A stretch of DNA of 64,000 bases from Actinoallomurus iriomotensis. GTDB taxonomy: Bacteria; Actinomycetota; Actinomycetes; Streptosporangiales; Streptosporangiaceae. This document shows positions 1 to 9,201 of the stretch, one piece after another. The notes below the pieces were generated by a model, which worked only from the letters and a program-made list of their open reading frames with translations, was not told the origin of the DNA and did not search any database. A program made the translations under genes and the position numbers. Numbering within the stretch: position 1 is the first letter of the stretch; every line of letters begins with the position of its first letter. The DNA lies in NCBI RefSeq assembly GCF_030269445.1, contig NZ_BSTJ01000011.1, positions 1-64,000 on the forward strand, read 5' to 3'.

Positions 1-63
1 CGGTTCGATCCGCTCCCACAAGCTGTCGGCCACGATCCACGGTGGCTGCTCACCCTTCCTCAC
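1..63 (-). CDS. IS5-family transposase, N-terminal fragment cut by the window edge
   Basis: Reading the minus strand from a GTG at 63, the frame is open to the edge for 21 codons and ends with ADSLWERIEP. This is the conserved opening of IS5-type DDE transposases (usual form: D-x-x-W-x-x-I-x-P-L-L-P). Only the DNA-recognition start is in view; no catalytic residue can be judged. The bases between about 64 and 135 would then be the insertion sequence end and its upstream region. The fragment is very short, so the family call rests on one motif. Confidence 0.5.
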   Translation of the reverse strand, partial: MRKGEQPPWIVADSLWERIEP

Positions 64-151
64 ACCGAAGATCAAACAGGCAGACCCACCATCACCGGGC
101 AACAGTGATCATTTTGTTAGGACCTCTAAGGAGACGGTGCGTCAGACGTTT

Positions 152-185
152 CCGGCCGGCTCTCGCGGTCGCGGGAGCCGGCCGG
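152..185. terminator. GC-rich hairpin between the IS end and the NACHT gene
   Basis: An 11-bp perfect inverted repeat (152-162 with 175-185) encloses a 12-base loop. It lies just past the stop of the minus-strand NACHT gene at 209, where a terminator would be expected. There is no T-run on either side, so it may act only as a weak or bidirectional terminator. Confidence 0.4.
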
Positions 186-208
186 GTTGGTGCTGGGGTA
201 TCAGCCGG

Positions 209-3200
209 TCATGATGACCCTCGCGTCTGCTGGTAGGCGTGCAGGACTTGCCGGAAATGCGGGAATGGATCGGTGTCGGGGGGAGGTTTCAACAGCTCGC
301 GCAGGCGCTGTAGGCGCTGTAGGTGAGGCTCGGGCTGTGGCTCGTCACCGAGCAGGACCCATGCACCTGACGCTTGGCGATAGGTCGCCGGGTCGTTCAG
401 CTGGGGGAATCGGTTTAGCAGGGAGGGATGTGCGGCGACCGCCGCCGCCAGGGCGTATCCGTCGAAGGGAGGGTGCGGCGTGGGGAAGTTCAGCATCCAT
501 CCCACCAGGAGATGCGCTTGTGCCGCGGACAGGGACGGGCTGTAGAGCTTCAAGATCATTGCCACGGTCCACAGAACGTCGGCCTCCTCGGCGGAATCGC
601 GCCGACCGGGATCTGGATAGGACATCGCGTCGGGGCCCCGTGTGCGATCGGGCAGCACCAGCAGGGGCACCAGCGTTGTTAGGGCATCTTCTGTCCAGTT
701 GCGTCCACGGAAGTCGGCGCTGTCACGTAGCGCGGCCCCCCATCGCAGTCGTGCCACCGTCTCGGTGTCGCCGACCAGCATGGCGTTCTTGATGTCTGGA
801 TCGACGGAAATGACGATGTCATTTGAGGTCAAGGCGACGCTCGGGTGCGTTGCGTCGGTAGGCGTGGAGGTCAGCTTGAGGGTAGCGAGCATCGACTCCC
901 AGCCGACGGGATCCAACCCGGCCTTCCACAGTGCTGTGGTCGAGCGCCATACGGCACCAGGTCCAGGCTGGTCAGGCCACAAGTGCGCCAGCGAGACGGA
1001 ACCGGGCGAGGGCCCGGCGAGGGTGCGCAGCACGATCAGGTTCGCCGAGTACGCGGCGAGCTCGCGAACGCGGTCGAGTGGCACCGGCCGGTAGGCGGCG
1101 TAGCGGTCTGAGCCATGGCGGTGACGGCAGTCCGTGATGAGCAGCTCCAGCGTCTGGCGGAGCTGCGCAGCTCGCTGATCGTCGAGTTCGTCGACCAGCT
1201 CCTTCATGAAGTCGAGGGCCGTCCTGCGGACGGCCAGTGACTGGTGGGAAAGGAGCGCGAACAGCAGGTCGTCATTGGGGTCGGGAAGGCCGCGGCGGGC
1301 GGCGAAGGCCGCCTGCGCCGTGTCGGCCAGCACGTCGATCACGCCGTGGGCCAGCAGGTATTCGGCGAAGGTGGCGTGCATGAATTCATAGCAGCGGTGG
1401 GTCTCGCCGGTGCTGTTCGCCTCGGCGGTGTGGATGAAGAAGAACCGGCCGATGAGCCGGCGCCCCAGTTCAATGGACCGCGGCGAGAGCGTGTCGTCGA
1501 GCGCGGCCAGGTCGGCACCGAGATCGGCGTCGGTCACGTCTTGGCGGCCGCGGTTGAACATGGCGAAGGCCGACACCGACAGTTGCCACATCTGCTCGTG
1601 GATCGCCTCATGCAGCTCGTCCTCGCTCAACGGCGGCTGAGTCCGCGCTACTTCGCGGCGGGTGAACGTGGTCAGCAGCCGCCGGTACAGGTCGGCTTGT
1701 GACAGGCCGGTGTCCAGCGCCGGCGCCGCCGGATCCGCCGCGTACAAGGCGAGCATCAACAGCAGCAGCGGTTGGCATGCCAGTTCCGGATGTATCAACG
1801 CGGTCTGTGGGCTCAGGCCGCGTACGGTGCCGGCCTCGATCGCGGGAGCGTTGACCCGGTTCCAAGTGCTGAGCCAGGCGGAGATCTGCTCCGTGGTGAA
1901 GCCTTCCAGCCTCACCACCGTGGTGCCGTCCGGGACGGTGACGCGGTCGGCCACAACGGTTCGCGAGGTCACCACGACCACGACCGGCAGATCCTGGTCG
2001 GCCTCGCGGCGCTGGAACTCGGCAACCTCCTGAAGATAGCCACCCCGGCTTCCCGCCGCCTGGAGCAGTTCGTCCAGCCCATCCAGCAGCACGACACGGA
2101 TCGTGGCGCGGCCTTGCTCGGTGAGCCGTCCCCAGTCGACGCGGCGGTGCGTGGCCTGGTCGAGCGCTTGCTGGATCTGCTCATACACCGGCGCCTCGGC
2201 GCCGACCCGGCGCAGCGGCACCCGCACGACCGTATACGCCGCGGGCGGCAGCCGGGCCGCCAGGACCTTGGTCAGCAGACTTTTACCGGCGCCGGGATGC
2301 CCCAGGATCAGCATCGGGACACGCGTGGCCTCGGGTGTCGTGAGGTGAGCGGCGAGGACCAGGTCCACCTCCTGAAGCCTCCGCTGGTGCTCCCATATGT
2401 TGTTTCCCTCCACCCGCGGCCTCTGGTGGTCCCATTTGTCTCCCTCCATCCGCGACGCCGCCTCACCGGCTGATGCGGGGGGCCGGCAGCGCGGATTGAT
2501 GAACGCCTCGCCTAGTGTCGGGAAGGCCAACCCCTCTTCGGCACGCACCGCGTCCTCGGACACGATGTGCTCATCGAGCGCGCCCCGGTTCACGCGGTGC
2601 AGTACCGCGCACAAGTCCGGCTCGGGCCGCGGTACGCCGGCCACCAAACTCAGCAGCCTCTCGACGCGCGACAGCGCGACGCCCTGATCCTCCAGCACGG
2701 CCAGCACGTCGGCGGTCACGTCGCGGATCTCACTCCGGGTGGCGGCGTGCTCGGCCAAAGCGGCCCACACCCTAAATTCCGGGACCGTTGCGGCGAGCTG
2801 GATGTAGAACGACCGGTACTTCGCGAGCGCGATGTCCTCGATACCGTCCAACGAAGCCGGGGAATGCTCCCACGCCGCCAGCCCCGTCAAAAACCGTTTC
2901 ACGCGTTCCGCGACCCCTGCCATCCAGTCGCGGACCCATCGCTGGTTCTCCACGAACCCGCAGGTGGCGGATGGGGCGCGCACATCAGCGGTGTACAGGA
3001 ACTCCACTGCGCTCTGGTGCGTCTCGCGTAGTTCGCCGGTCGCCAGGTACCGCTGTTCCTCATCAGTCAGCTCTAGCGCGCCGAAGCGTTCGGTACCGAT
3101 GCGGTCGCGTAGCGCTTCAAAGAAGGACACCACCACGATCGTGGTGTGCGCCGCACCAACCAGTCGGATCCGGTCGCTGCCGGTAGTCCCGGCCAGCCGA

Positions 3201-3451
3201 CCGGAGACACCATCGAGGACCCGACGCAGCAGCGAGACCGCCTCGCTCTTTTGATCCACCCATCCCCACAGCGCCTGTAACCCTGCCAGCGGGGCCGCCG
3301 CCGGACCGCCCAGCGCCGCCGCGCCCGCAACAGCCCCAGCACCCAAGATCACCCCGCCCAGCAGCCGGTCCAGCCGGTCGACGAGCGACCTCTCGTAACA
3401 GCCGAGAATCTGCAGTGCCCCCTGATAGGTCAAACTTGGTTCCCGGCGCAC
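209..3451 (-). CDS. NACHT-domain STAND NTPase (probable defence or signalling ATPase), 1080 aa
   Basis: The start is a GTG at 3451 preceded by GAGGGAGG; the frame runs 87 codons further upstream but without a ribosome site and with low-complexity composition. Residues ~1-270 form a helical domain with a glycine/alanine-rich stretch and the WGWVDQK and HTTIVV signatures seen in N-terminal domains of actinobacterial NACHT proteins. The P-loop GHPGAGKS lies at ~382-389 and the Walker B region VVLLDGLDELL at ~450, the latter typical of NACHT rather than AP-ATPases. The rest is a long helical sensor-like region with no recognisable repeats. STAND NTPases of this type often work as single-gene antiphage or cell-death sensors; a role here is inferred. 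It sits beside decayed nuclease and IS sequences, a usual setting for defence genes. Confidence 0.85.
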   Translation of the reverse strand: MRREPSLTYQGALQILGCYERSLVDRLDRLLGGVILGAGAVAGAAALGGPAAAPLAGLQALWGWVDQKSEAVSLLRRVLDGVSGRLAGTTGSDRIRLVGAAHTTIVVVSFFEALRDRIGTERFGALELTDEEQRYLATGELRETHQSAVEFLYTADVRAPSATCGFVENQRWVRDWMAGVAERVKRFLTGLAAWEHSPASLDGIEDIALAKYRSFYIQLAATVPEFRVWAALAEHAATRSEIRDVTADVLAVLEDQGVALSRVERLLSLVAGVPRPEPDLCAVLHRVNRGALDEHIVSEDAVRAEEGLAFPTLGEAFINPRCRPPASAGEAASRMEGDKWDHQRPRVEGNNIWEHQRRLQEVDLVLAAHLTTPEATRVPMLILGHPGAGKSLLTKVLAARLPPAAYTVVRVPLRRVGAEAPVYEQIQQALDQATHRRVDWGRLTEQGRATIRVVLLDGLDELLQAAGSRGGYLQEVAEFQRREADQDLPVVVVVTSRTVVADRVTVPDGTTVVRLEGFTTEQISAWLSTWNRVNAPAIEAGTVRGLSPQTALIHPELACQPLLLLMLALYAADPAAPALDTGLSQADLYRRLLTTFTRREVARTQPPLSEDELHEAIHEQMWQLSVSAFAMFNRGRQDVTDADLGADLAALDDTLSPRSIELGRRLIGRFFFIHTAEANSTGETHRCYEFMHATFAEYLLAHGVIDVLADTAQAAFAARRGLPDPNDDLLFALLSHQSLAVRRTALDFMKELVDELDDQRAAQLRQTLELLITDCRHRHGSDRYAAYRPVPLDRVRELAAYSANLIVLRTLAGPSPGSVSLAHLWPDQPGPGAVWRSTTALWKAGLDPVGWESMLATLKLTSTPTDATHPSVALTSNDIVISVDPDIKNAMLVGDTETVARLRWGAALRDSADFRGRNWTEDALTTLVPLLVLPDRTRGPDAMSYPDPGRRDSAEEADVLWTVAMILKLYSPSLSAAQAHLLVGWMLNFPTPHPPFDGYALAAAVAAHPSLLNRFPQLNDPATYRQASGAWVLLGDEPQPEPHLQRLQRLRELLKPPPDTDPFPHFRQVLHAYQQTRGSS

Positions 3452-3559
3452 CCTCGGCCTCCCTCGCGCATCGTGGGCGTCCAGCCTAGAACGCCCAGCA
3501 ATATCCCGACTCGCGTACACCCGCAACGGCCTGGAGGTCGCCGTCCGCCGCGGACGCAC

Positions 3560-4190
3560 CGGCGGACGTCCCCGCGTGGTCGATGACGACAATCGACGCG
3601 CAAGTCCGTCTGGCGGTTTCCCGAGGAAGGCGCGCTCTACGATCACCTTCCCGCCCAGACCATCCTGGATCGGCGGCGTGCCCGAGCTGGCGGCCCTCGG
3701 CGTCGAGCACAAGGTGGTCGGCGGTCAGGTCGACCGCGCGGGTCCGCCTCTCGATTTCGATCACGCCGCGCAGCGAGGTGAGGTCCTTGTAGGTCAGGTC
3801 GCGGAATTCGGCGCGATGGGCTCGCAGCTGGACGTGGGGGCCGTCTTCGGGGATGGGCTGCCTGGGGTGACGGCCTCGATGTTGTAGCGGCGGGCTTTGG
3901 CGGCCGCGGCCGTGAACCCGGAGGCCGACACCAGCACCAGGCGATCGTGAGCAGGTCGTCGTGCCTGGCGCGCATAGCATCGACCCAGCCAACGCCGTCG
4001 CACCGGGAACGATCCCCACACTCCACACCGATCGCCACCCCCGCCCACATCGCGCGGTTCCGTCAGGCTCCGCCTGGCTGGGCCGCCATCACCACCATGA
4101 CGCGCCGCCTCGCCCGCGCGGACACCCCGCCCCCGGACCGGCCGGTGCCCCCTCGAATACACCCGCTTAGACCACTTCTCAAACACACTT
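3560..4190 (-). pseudogene. Decayed PD-(D/E)xK restriction-endonuclease-like gene
   Basis: Three minus-strand frames join end to end to give one protein. The first carries ECGDRSR and GWVDAMRARHDDLL (to ~3945). A frameshift leads to DRLVLVSASGFTAAAAKAR and YNIEAVTP (3946 to ~3862). A second frameshift leads to LTYKDLTSLRGVIEIERRTR and beyond (3863 to ~3560). The ECxDR box followed by VSxSGFTxxAxxKAxxYGI is the layout of Mrr-like nuclease domains found in actinobacterial single-gene proteins. Two separate frameshifts show that it is dead. The upstream limit and N-terminus are uncertain. It lies directly upstream of the NACHT gene on the same strand and may once have been its partner. Confidence 0.6.
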
Positions 4191-4224
4191 TAAGGATGGC
4201 TATGTGATCACGCCCTCCAACTAG

Positions 4225-4476
4225 CTGGCGGCTCAGGACACGTTCGGGAACGCAGGGCCGAATCCAGCGGCTGAAAACGAGATTGCCACGCTCAAAGAGC
4301 GGCTGGCCGACTCTGCAAGAGGAGACAATCGTCGAGATCACGACTTTCGAACCGGAGCCCTGGGCCGTCTCACCGCCCAGTACGAGGAGATCACCCGACT
4401 ACGTCGATACACCAACGGAACGGACAACATCCGCCAGCTAACCCCCCGTGCTACCGGCACCGGACCATGCAGCTGA
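4225..4476 (+). pseudogene. Remnant of a coiled-coil protein C-terminus (DUF6262-like)
   Basis: The frame is open from 4225, right after an in-frame TAG, to a TGA at 4474-4476, with no start codon or ribosome site at its head. It encodes a charged helix with ENEIATLKERLAD and TAQYEEITRLR. This is like the C-terminal coiled coils of small transposon-associated helper proteins of actinomycetes, often listed as DUF6262. It looks like the tail of a gene whose front is lost. It overlaps the longest reading of the next gene, one reason to start that gene at 4508. Confidence 0.4.
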
Positions 4477-4507
4477 TCAGCACTGGACTCAACGGGAGAA
4501 CTGGTCT

Positions 4508-5425
4508 ATGTCACGGCTTCGACGACGAATGAAGGTGCTGATCGCCGAGGCCGGCTACCGCACCGACGAGCCGATCGTGGTCGGCCTGCAGCAGGAGGGC
4601 GCACCATCGCTCTTCGTGACCCAGGGGCGGACGTCCAGCGATGACCCGGCGACCGCAACCACGCTCGTCTACGCCGCGTCGCTGTCGAAACAGATGACCG
4701 CGGCCTGCGCCGCGCTGCTGTCCCAACACGGCGAACTGGACATTGAAACCCCTCTGTCACAGTGGCTGCCCCAACTCCCGGCATGGGCCAGGATGGTCCG
4801 GCTTCGGCACCTGCTCCACCACACCGCCGGTCTTCCTGCCGACTCCAAGATCGACGCGCACTCAACCCTGGACTATCTCCCGGGCACCGAACATAGCTAC
4901 TCAAACGCCGGATACGTCTGCCTTGCCGCGGCGGTGGAACGGGCTGCCGATCAGCCACTGCCTGACTTCGCTCACCACCGGTTCTTCACTCCACTCGGCA
5001 TGGCTGCCACCCGCTATTGGACCGGGCCCCACCCCCCTGCTGGTGCCGCACCGCTTGCTTACCCTCATCCGGCCCCGCTCTCCCTCGGCGACGGCGGCGT
5101 CTGGACAACAGCCACCGATCTACTGCGATGGAGTCACGCCCTCAACGTCGACGAACTTGGAATCTCCGCACTCATGCAGACCCCAGGACACCTCGATGAC
5201 GGAACACCGATCGACTACGCCTGGGGCATTGGAGTCCGATCACACGCCGGGCACCGCCTCTACCGGCACGGCGGCGGCTGGCCAGGCCTACGAAACCTGC
5301 TGGCCCGGATACCTGACCTGGACCTGAGCCTGGTCGTTACCGCACTCGCCGACCACACCGAACGCCGAGTCGACCTCCTCAACAACCTCCTCGACGAGAT
5401 AACCGAAGCCGATCTCGGGCGGTGA
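4508..5425 (+). CDS. Serine hydrolase, beta-lactamase (class C / PBP-like) family, 305 aa
   Basis: A penicillin-binding-protein-like serine hydrolase without a signal peptide. The catalytic SxxK motif is SLSK (residues ~57-60, in YAASLSKQMTAA), the tyrosine motif is YSN (about residue 130, in EHSYSNAGY), and the third motif is HGGGW near residue 257 in place of KTG. Length and order fit the beta-lactamase-related family (PF00144), whose members act as esterases or D-aminopeptidases as often as on beta-lactams. The ATG at 4508 follows GGGAG at good spacing; an ATG at 4448 is possible but overlaps a remnant gene. It stands alone, convergent with the next gene. The substrate cannot be told. Confidence 0.85.
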   Translation: MSRLRRRMKVLIAEAGYRTDEPIVVGLQQEGAPSLFVTQGRTSSDDPATATTLVYAASLSKQMTAACAALLSQHGELDIETPLSQWLPQLPAWARMVRLRHLLHHTAGLPADSKIDAHSTLDYLPGTEHSYSNAGYVCLAAAVERAADQPLPDFAHHRFFTPLGMAATRYWTGPHPPAGAAPLAYPHPAPLSLGDGGVWTTATDLLRWSHALNVDELGISALMQTPGHLDDGTPIDYAWGIGVRSHAGHRLYRHGGGWPGLRNLLARIPDLDLSLVVTALADHTERRVDLLNNLLDEITEADLGR

Positions 5426-5507
5426 CCCCTACGCAGCCAGCTCACGGGCTCAACCGACTAGCTCGCAGCCCGAAAGATCGTGTGAGAGTGCTGCTGGACG
5501 ACCGCGG

Positions 5508-6170
5508 TTACGTCAAGCCAAGGCTGGACTCGGCGGTGGTCCAGTCGGTGGCGATCGCCTGCTGTGCAGCGGAGAGCGTGACTTTCCTCGCGCATATGGC
5601 GGTGTGTAGGTGGTTCTCTACGGCGTCTTTGGGGTTGTTCGGTCCGCTGCCCGGGGCGTGGCCGGGGGAGGGCGGCTCGACCCATAGGTTGTGCGGGTCG
5701 TTGGGGTCCCCGCCCAGCTCGAGGCTGACCAGATGGTCGTACTCGGCGTCGTGGAGTGAGTCGGTGAAGCCGTACGACGCCGCGTTCGCGCGCTTTTCGG
5801 TGCCGGTAATTTCGGCCGGTGGGCGGATGCCGCGGGTGTAGCCGCTGGGGCGGCAGATCGTCGTGGCCAGGGTCGCCTGGGTGACGTCGGGGTTCAGTGC
5901 CCCCGGTGTGCAGGAGAAGTCCGGCAGCGGTTGACCGTCGCCGGTATGGCGGTAGTGGCAGCTGCCGGCTGGCGGCTGATTCTGCACGGTGTAGGGGTGC
6001 TGCGGGCCGGGCCCCATCGGGATTGCCCCGCCTGCCGCCTTCGGTGCGGTCGACGCTGTGCGGGCGGGCGCTGACGGACTGCCAGTGGCGGTGTTGGAAC
6101 ATCCGGCGCCGGCGGCGAACGACAGGGCGACGGCGGCCAGGACACCGCGCTCGACCAGGCGGTGAGCCAT
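5508..6170 (-). CDS. HNH-like nuclease-fold lipoprotein, 220 aa
   Basis: The ATG at 6170 follows GGAGGAAAC. Residues 1-24 are a lipoprotein signal ending in the lipobox AAGAGC, so the mature protein should be anchored outside the cell through Cys24. After a Ser/Ala/Thr linker comes a domain containing AEYDHLVSLELGGDPNDPHN and then NPKDAVENHLH. The D-H, the LELGG turn and the trailing N and H fit the treble-clef HNH pattern of small extracellular endonucleases. Paired Cys residues (CHY, SCTPG, CRPSG, CARK) may form disulfides. A surface DNase or DNA-binding role is inferred; no partner is nearby. Confidence 0.65.
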   Translation of the reverse strand: MAHRLVERGVLAAVALSFAAGAGCSNTATGSPSAPARTASTAPKAAGGAIPMGPGPQHPYTVQNQPPAGSCHYRHTGDGQPLPDFSCTPGALNPDVTQATLATTICRPSGYTRGIRPPAEITGTEKRANAASYGFTDSLHDAEYDHLVSLELGGDPNDPHNLWVEPPSPGHAPGSGPNNPKDAVENHLHTAICARKVTLSAAQQAIATDWTTAESSLGLT

Positions 6171-6382
6171 GTTTCCTCCGGATCAGGGGGCCATAACGTC
6201 GCCCGGAGGCTATCTCCGCACCACGAGACGCCGTAAGCGCCGGCGCTGCGATGAAGGTGTCACCTTCGGTGGTATTCGACGTCGACATTCGAGTCGGTTT
6301 CACCAGCGACGCCCCCGAAGGCCGACACCGGCATGGCCGGGATCGGCGCGACGGTCTTCTGGCGCGTGGGGAAGCCGGTTGG

Positions 6383-7293
6383 TCAGCGGTGGGTCGCGAT
6401 GAGGCGTCGCAGTGCGGCGTGGGCGGGCGGGCCCCAGGTGGGCTTGCCGCCGGGCCGGCCGTGGACGCCGGCGTCCGCGATGCGGATCGCGGCGACGGCG
6501 TGTCCGACCGCCCATCCTCGGGCACGGCGCAGAGTCGCGGCGTCCGGGGCCGGCCGGTAGGCGGCATGGAAGCGGTCGGCGGTGTCGTCGGGAAGCAGAG
6601 TCCAGGCGGCGGCGAGGTCGCAGGCCGGGTCGCCCGCGAAGAGGTCACCGAAGTCGATCACGCCGCAGAGGGTGCCGTCCGCGGTGAGGACGTTGGCCGG
6701 ATGCAGGTCGCCGTGGAGCCACAGTGCCGGACCGGTCCAGCCGGGCGCGGAGGCGGCGTCTTCCCAGACCGCGCGGGCGGCGTCAGGGTCGGGGATGAGT
6801 CCCAGCTCGGTGGCCGAGGCGAGTTGCTTGAGGAAACCCTCGGAGTGGTCGGCCAGCGGGCCTCCGCGGTCCCGGCTGGCGGGCGCCCGCTCGGGAGCGG
6901 GTCGGTGAAGTGCCGTCAGGAAGGCGGCCAGGGCGGTGGCCGTCTCCGCACCGCGCGTGACGGGGGCGTGGTCGGCAGGTGTGCCCGGCACCCAGGTGGT
7001 GACGATCCAGGACTGCGGAAACCGCGCGGAGGGCTCGCCGAGACGTTGCGGAACGGGAACCGGCAGCGGAAGGCGAGGGGCGAGGGCGGGCAGCCAGGTG
7101 TGCTCCTTGCGCAGCAGCGCGTCCGCGGACCGCGTCGCCCAGGGCAACCGGACGGCGAGGTCGTCGCCGAGCCGCCACAGCTGGTTGTCCCAGCCACGCG
7201 CGCCGAGACCGGGTGATCGGCCAGGTCGGGGTGCTGGTCGCGCAGCAGATCCCGTACCAACTCCGCGGTGATCTCGATTTCGGCATGCGTCAT
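6383..7293 (-). pseudogene. Aminoglycoside phosphotransferase family kinase, frameshifted
   Basis: An APH/choline-kinase-fold protein in two frames. The N-terminal frame (ATG at 7293, MTHAEIEITAELVRDLL) runs to about 7200. The rest continues in another frame as GWDNQLWRLGDDLAVRLP, later HGDLHPANVL (catalytic loop, Asp as base) and IDFGD (metal-binding Asp). The GWDN...RLGDDLAVRLP box belongs directly after VSARVA, so a small deletion near 7196-7204 broke the gene. All other motifs are clean, which points to recent inactivation or a sequencing error. Family members phosphorylate aminoglycosides, macrolides or metabolites; resistance should not be assumed. Confidence 0.75.
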
Positions 7294-7377
7294 GTGGAGC
7301 AACGGTAGCCCGATGAAGCCGACCGGTTCTGGCTTCTGGAGGGGAACCGGCTTCGGCGATACGACGTCTCGAAGGGT

Positions 7378-9201
7378 TCACGGCAGTGTCCCTGGTTCGC
7401 CGGACTTGGTCTCGGCGTCGACGCTCGTGTGCCATTCCGGTCCGTAGAACTCGTGAGTTTTCGGGCCGCGGATGATCAGTGTGTTCCCCTCCACCTTCTT
7501 GTTGTGCTTGCCCCACGCCCGCATCCGGACGATGGCCGGCGTGCCGCCGGCGACCATGTACCAGCGGTGGGACGGAGCGTGCCAGGAGGCGATGGCGTAG
7601 GTGGTGTCTTCGGGCAGGCCGCCCTCGCCGTCATCGGTGGCGTGTTTGACGATCTGCGCCGTGCCGGGCTTGCCGGATGGTCGGTCGATGAGCAGGGTCT
7701 GGGTCTCCTGCTTCACGGGCCGTAGCACCTGCGGCAGGTTGTCCGGTTCCCATCCGTACCGGATGAGGAGGCTCGCGAGCGCGCCCTGGTGGTGCGCCTC
7801 GGGCAGCGTGCCGTGCCAGAAGCTCTCGACGCTGACCTCATCGATCACTCTCGTGTAGCTCACGGGGAAGGACTCGTCGTTGCAGATCACATCGCGAACC
7901 AAGCGGGTGTCGATATCCGCCTTATCGGGTGGCTCAGTAGGCGGCGGGGACCAAGAGACCTGCGTCATCGTCAGAGGGTTGTCCAGGCCAGTGAACACAC
8001 CGGCTCCAGGGTCGTCGTGTTCGACGAACACACGGAAAAGCGTCCGGTGGCAGGCCGGCCCGTCGCGTTCCGGCATGGTGAGTACGCCGTCCCGCGCCGT
8101 CACGGACCGCCAGGCTGGCTGCGCGTCCTCCAGCGTCGCGATCTCCACGCGGTCGGCAGCCGGGGGAAGTAGATACGCCAGCCGCGTCCCGCCGGCCGAA
8201 CCCGGGGGAGTGAGAGCCAACGGACTGGCGCCGGACATGCCCGGCGGATCGGTCTGGACGGTCAGGGACCCGCCACGATCCTCCTTGGAGGCCGCGGAGT
8301 ACTCGGAGTACAGCGCGTAAAGGTCGCCGTCGGCGAGTACCACGCTCCGCCGCGACCCGACGGTTCCGGCGAACAGCACCTTCAGCGTCCCGGGCTCGGG
8401 CCGGGGATGGGGAACCGCGCGAAGGCCGTACAGCTTGACGGGTCCGTAATCGTCGCCGTCTTCCTTGGGGTTTTCCGGTACGCCCTCCCATGCGTCGCGT
8501 GCGCGGCCGAGCAGTGCGTGGTCGTGCAGACGGTCGCCGCGGGACGGCCATATCCCGAGGGAGGCGAGATGCGCGTCGACTCGGGTCTCCACCGCCAGCG
8601 AGGCCTTCTTCTCTGGCCATCCCAGCACCACACTGGCCAGGGCCACTGCCAGGACGCCGGCGAGTAGCGCGGCCAGCCGGGGGCGGGCACGGCGTGGTGA
8701 CCATCGCGGTGAGACGGGGACCGTCGTCACATCCAGGGCGGTGATCGCCCTGCGCTGCTCGTCCGGGTCCAGCTCGGTCGCGGCGTCGACGGAGTCGACC
8801 GCGTGGCCGATGACGGCGTCGGGTACGGGCAGGCGCATCCGCCGCAGTTCCGCAATTGTTTTCTCGGCGGTCAGGCCCTCCAGGCGCTGCAGGACGTACG
8901 CGACGCGTTCGCCGCGGGATAGCCCCTCGATGGCCTCGGCCAGTCCGGGATCGAGAGCGGCCTGGATCTGGTGGATCCTTAGCCAGGCGCGCGGTCGGCC
9001 CGCGGCGTTCGGTGATGTGTAGTAACAGCGCCTCAACACGCGCCGCCGGACGTCGCCGCCCTCTCGCCACAGCACGCTATGCCGCACGATCAGCAACGCC
9101 CGCTCGATCCGGTGCGCCGGTTCAAGGTCCCACAAGATCACGTACGCGAACAGCACCAAGCGACCGTAATTAGTCCCAGATGTCGCCTTTGGGTCGTCCA
9201 T
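7378..9201 (-). CDS. Membrane protein with sigma-factor-like cytoplasmic domain, 608 aa
   Basis: The ATG at 9201 has GGGGA ten bases upstream and gives MDDPKATSG. Residues ~1-175 are Arg-rich and helical; the part around EGLSRGERVAYVLQRLEGL and EKTIAELRRMRLP resembles region 4 of ECF sigma factors but lacks a clear helix-turn-helix. One membrane segment (AALLAGVLAVALASVVLGW, about 185-205) is followed by a ~390-residue domain expected outside, with no recognised family. The layout is like actinobacterial sigma/anti-sigma-type membrane regulators. The frame stays open to 9405 upstream, where a frameshifted extension may have been part of a longer ancestor. Function unknown. Confidence 0.55.
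   Translation of the reverse strand: MDDPKATSGTNYGRLVLFAYVILWDLEPAHRIERALLIVRHSVLWREGGDVRRRVLRRCYYTSPNAAGRPRAWLRIHQIQAALDPGLAEAIEGLSRGERVAYVLQRLEGLTAEKTIAELRRMRLPVPDAVIGHAVDSVDAATELDPDEQRRAITALDVTTVPVSPRWSPRRARPRLAALLAGVLAVALASVVLGWPEKKASLAVETRVDAHLASLGIWPSRGDRLHDHALLGRARDAWEGVPENPKEDGDDYGPVKLYGLRAVPHPRPEPGTLKVLFAGTVGSRRSVVLADGDLYALYSEYSAASKEDRGGSLTVQTDPPGMSGASPLALTPPGSAGGTRLAYLLPPAADRVEIATLEDAQPAWRSVTARDGVLTMPERDGPACHRTLFRVFVEHDDPGAGVFTGLDNPLTMTQVSWSPPPTEPPDKADIDTRLVRDVICNDESFPVSYTRVIDEVSVESFWHGTLPEAHHQGALASLLIRYGWEPDNLPQVLRPVKQETQTLLIDRPSGKPGTAQIVKHATDDGEGGLPEDTTYAIASWHAPSHRWYMVAGGTPAIVRMRAWGKHNKKVEGNTLIIRGPKTHEFYGPEWHTSVDAETKSGEPGTLP

Noticed and set aside
5458-6648. Long minus-strand frame of 396 codons over the lipoprotein gene
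   Set aside because: Arg/Pro-rich shadow in another frame; the 220-residue frame has a perfect ribosome site and a lipobox.
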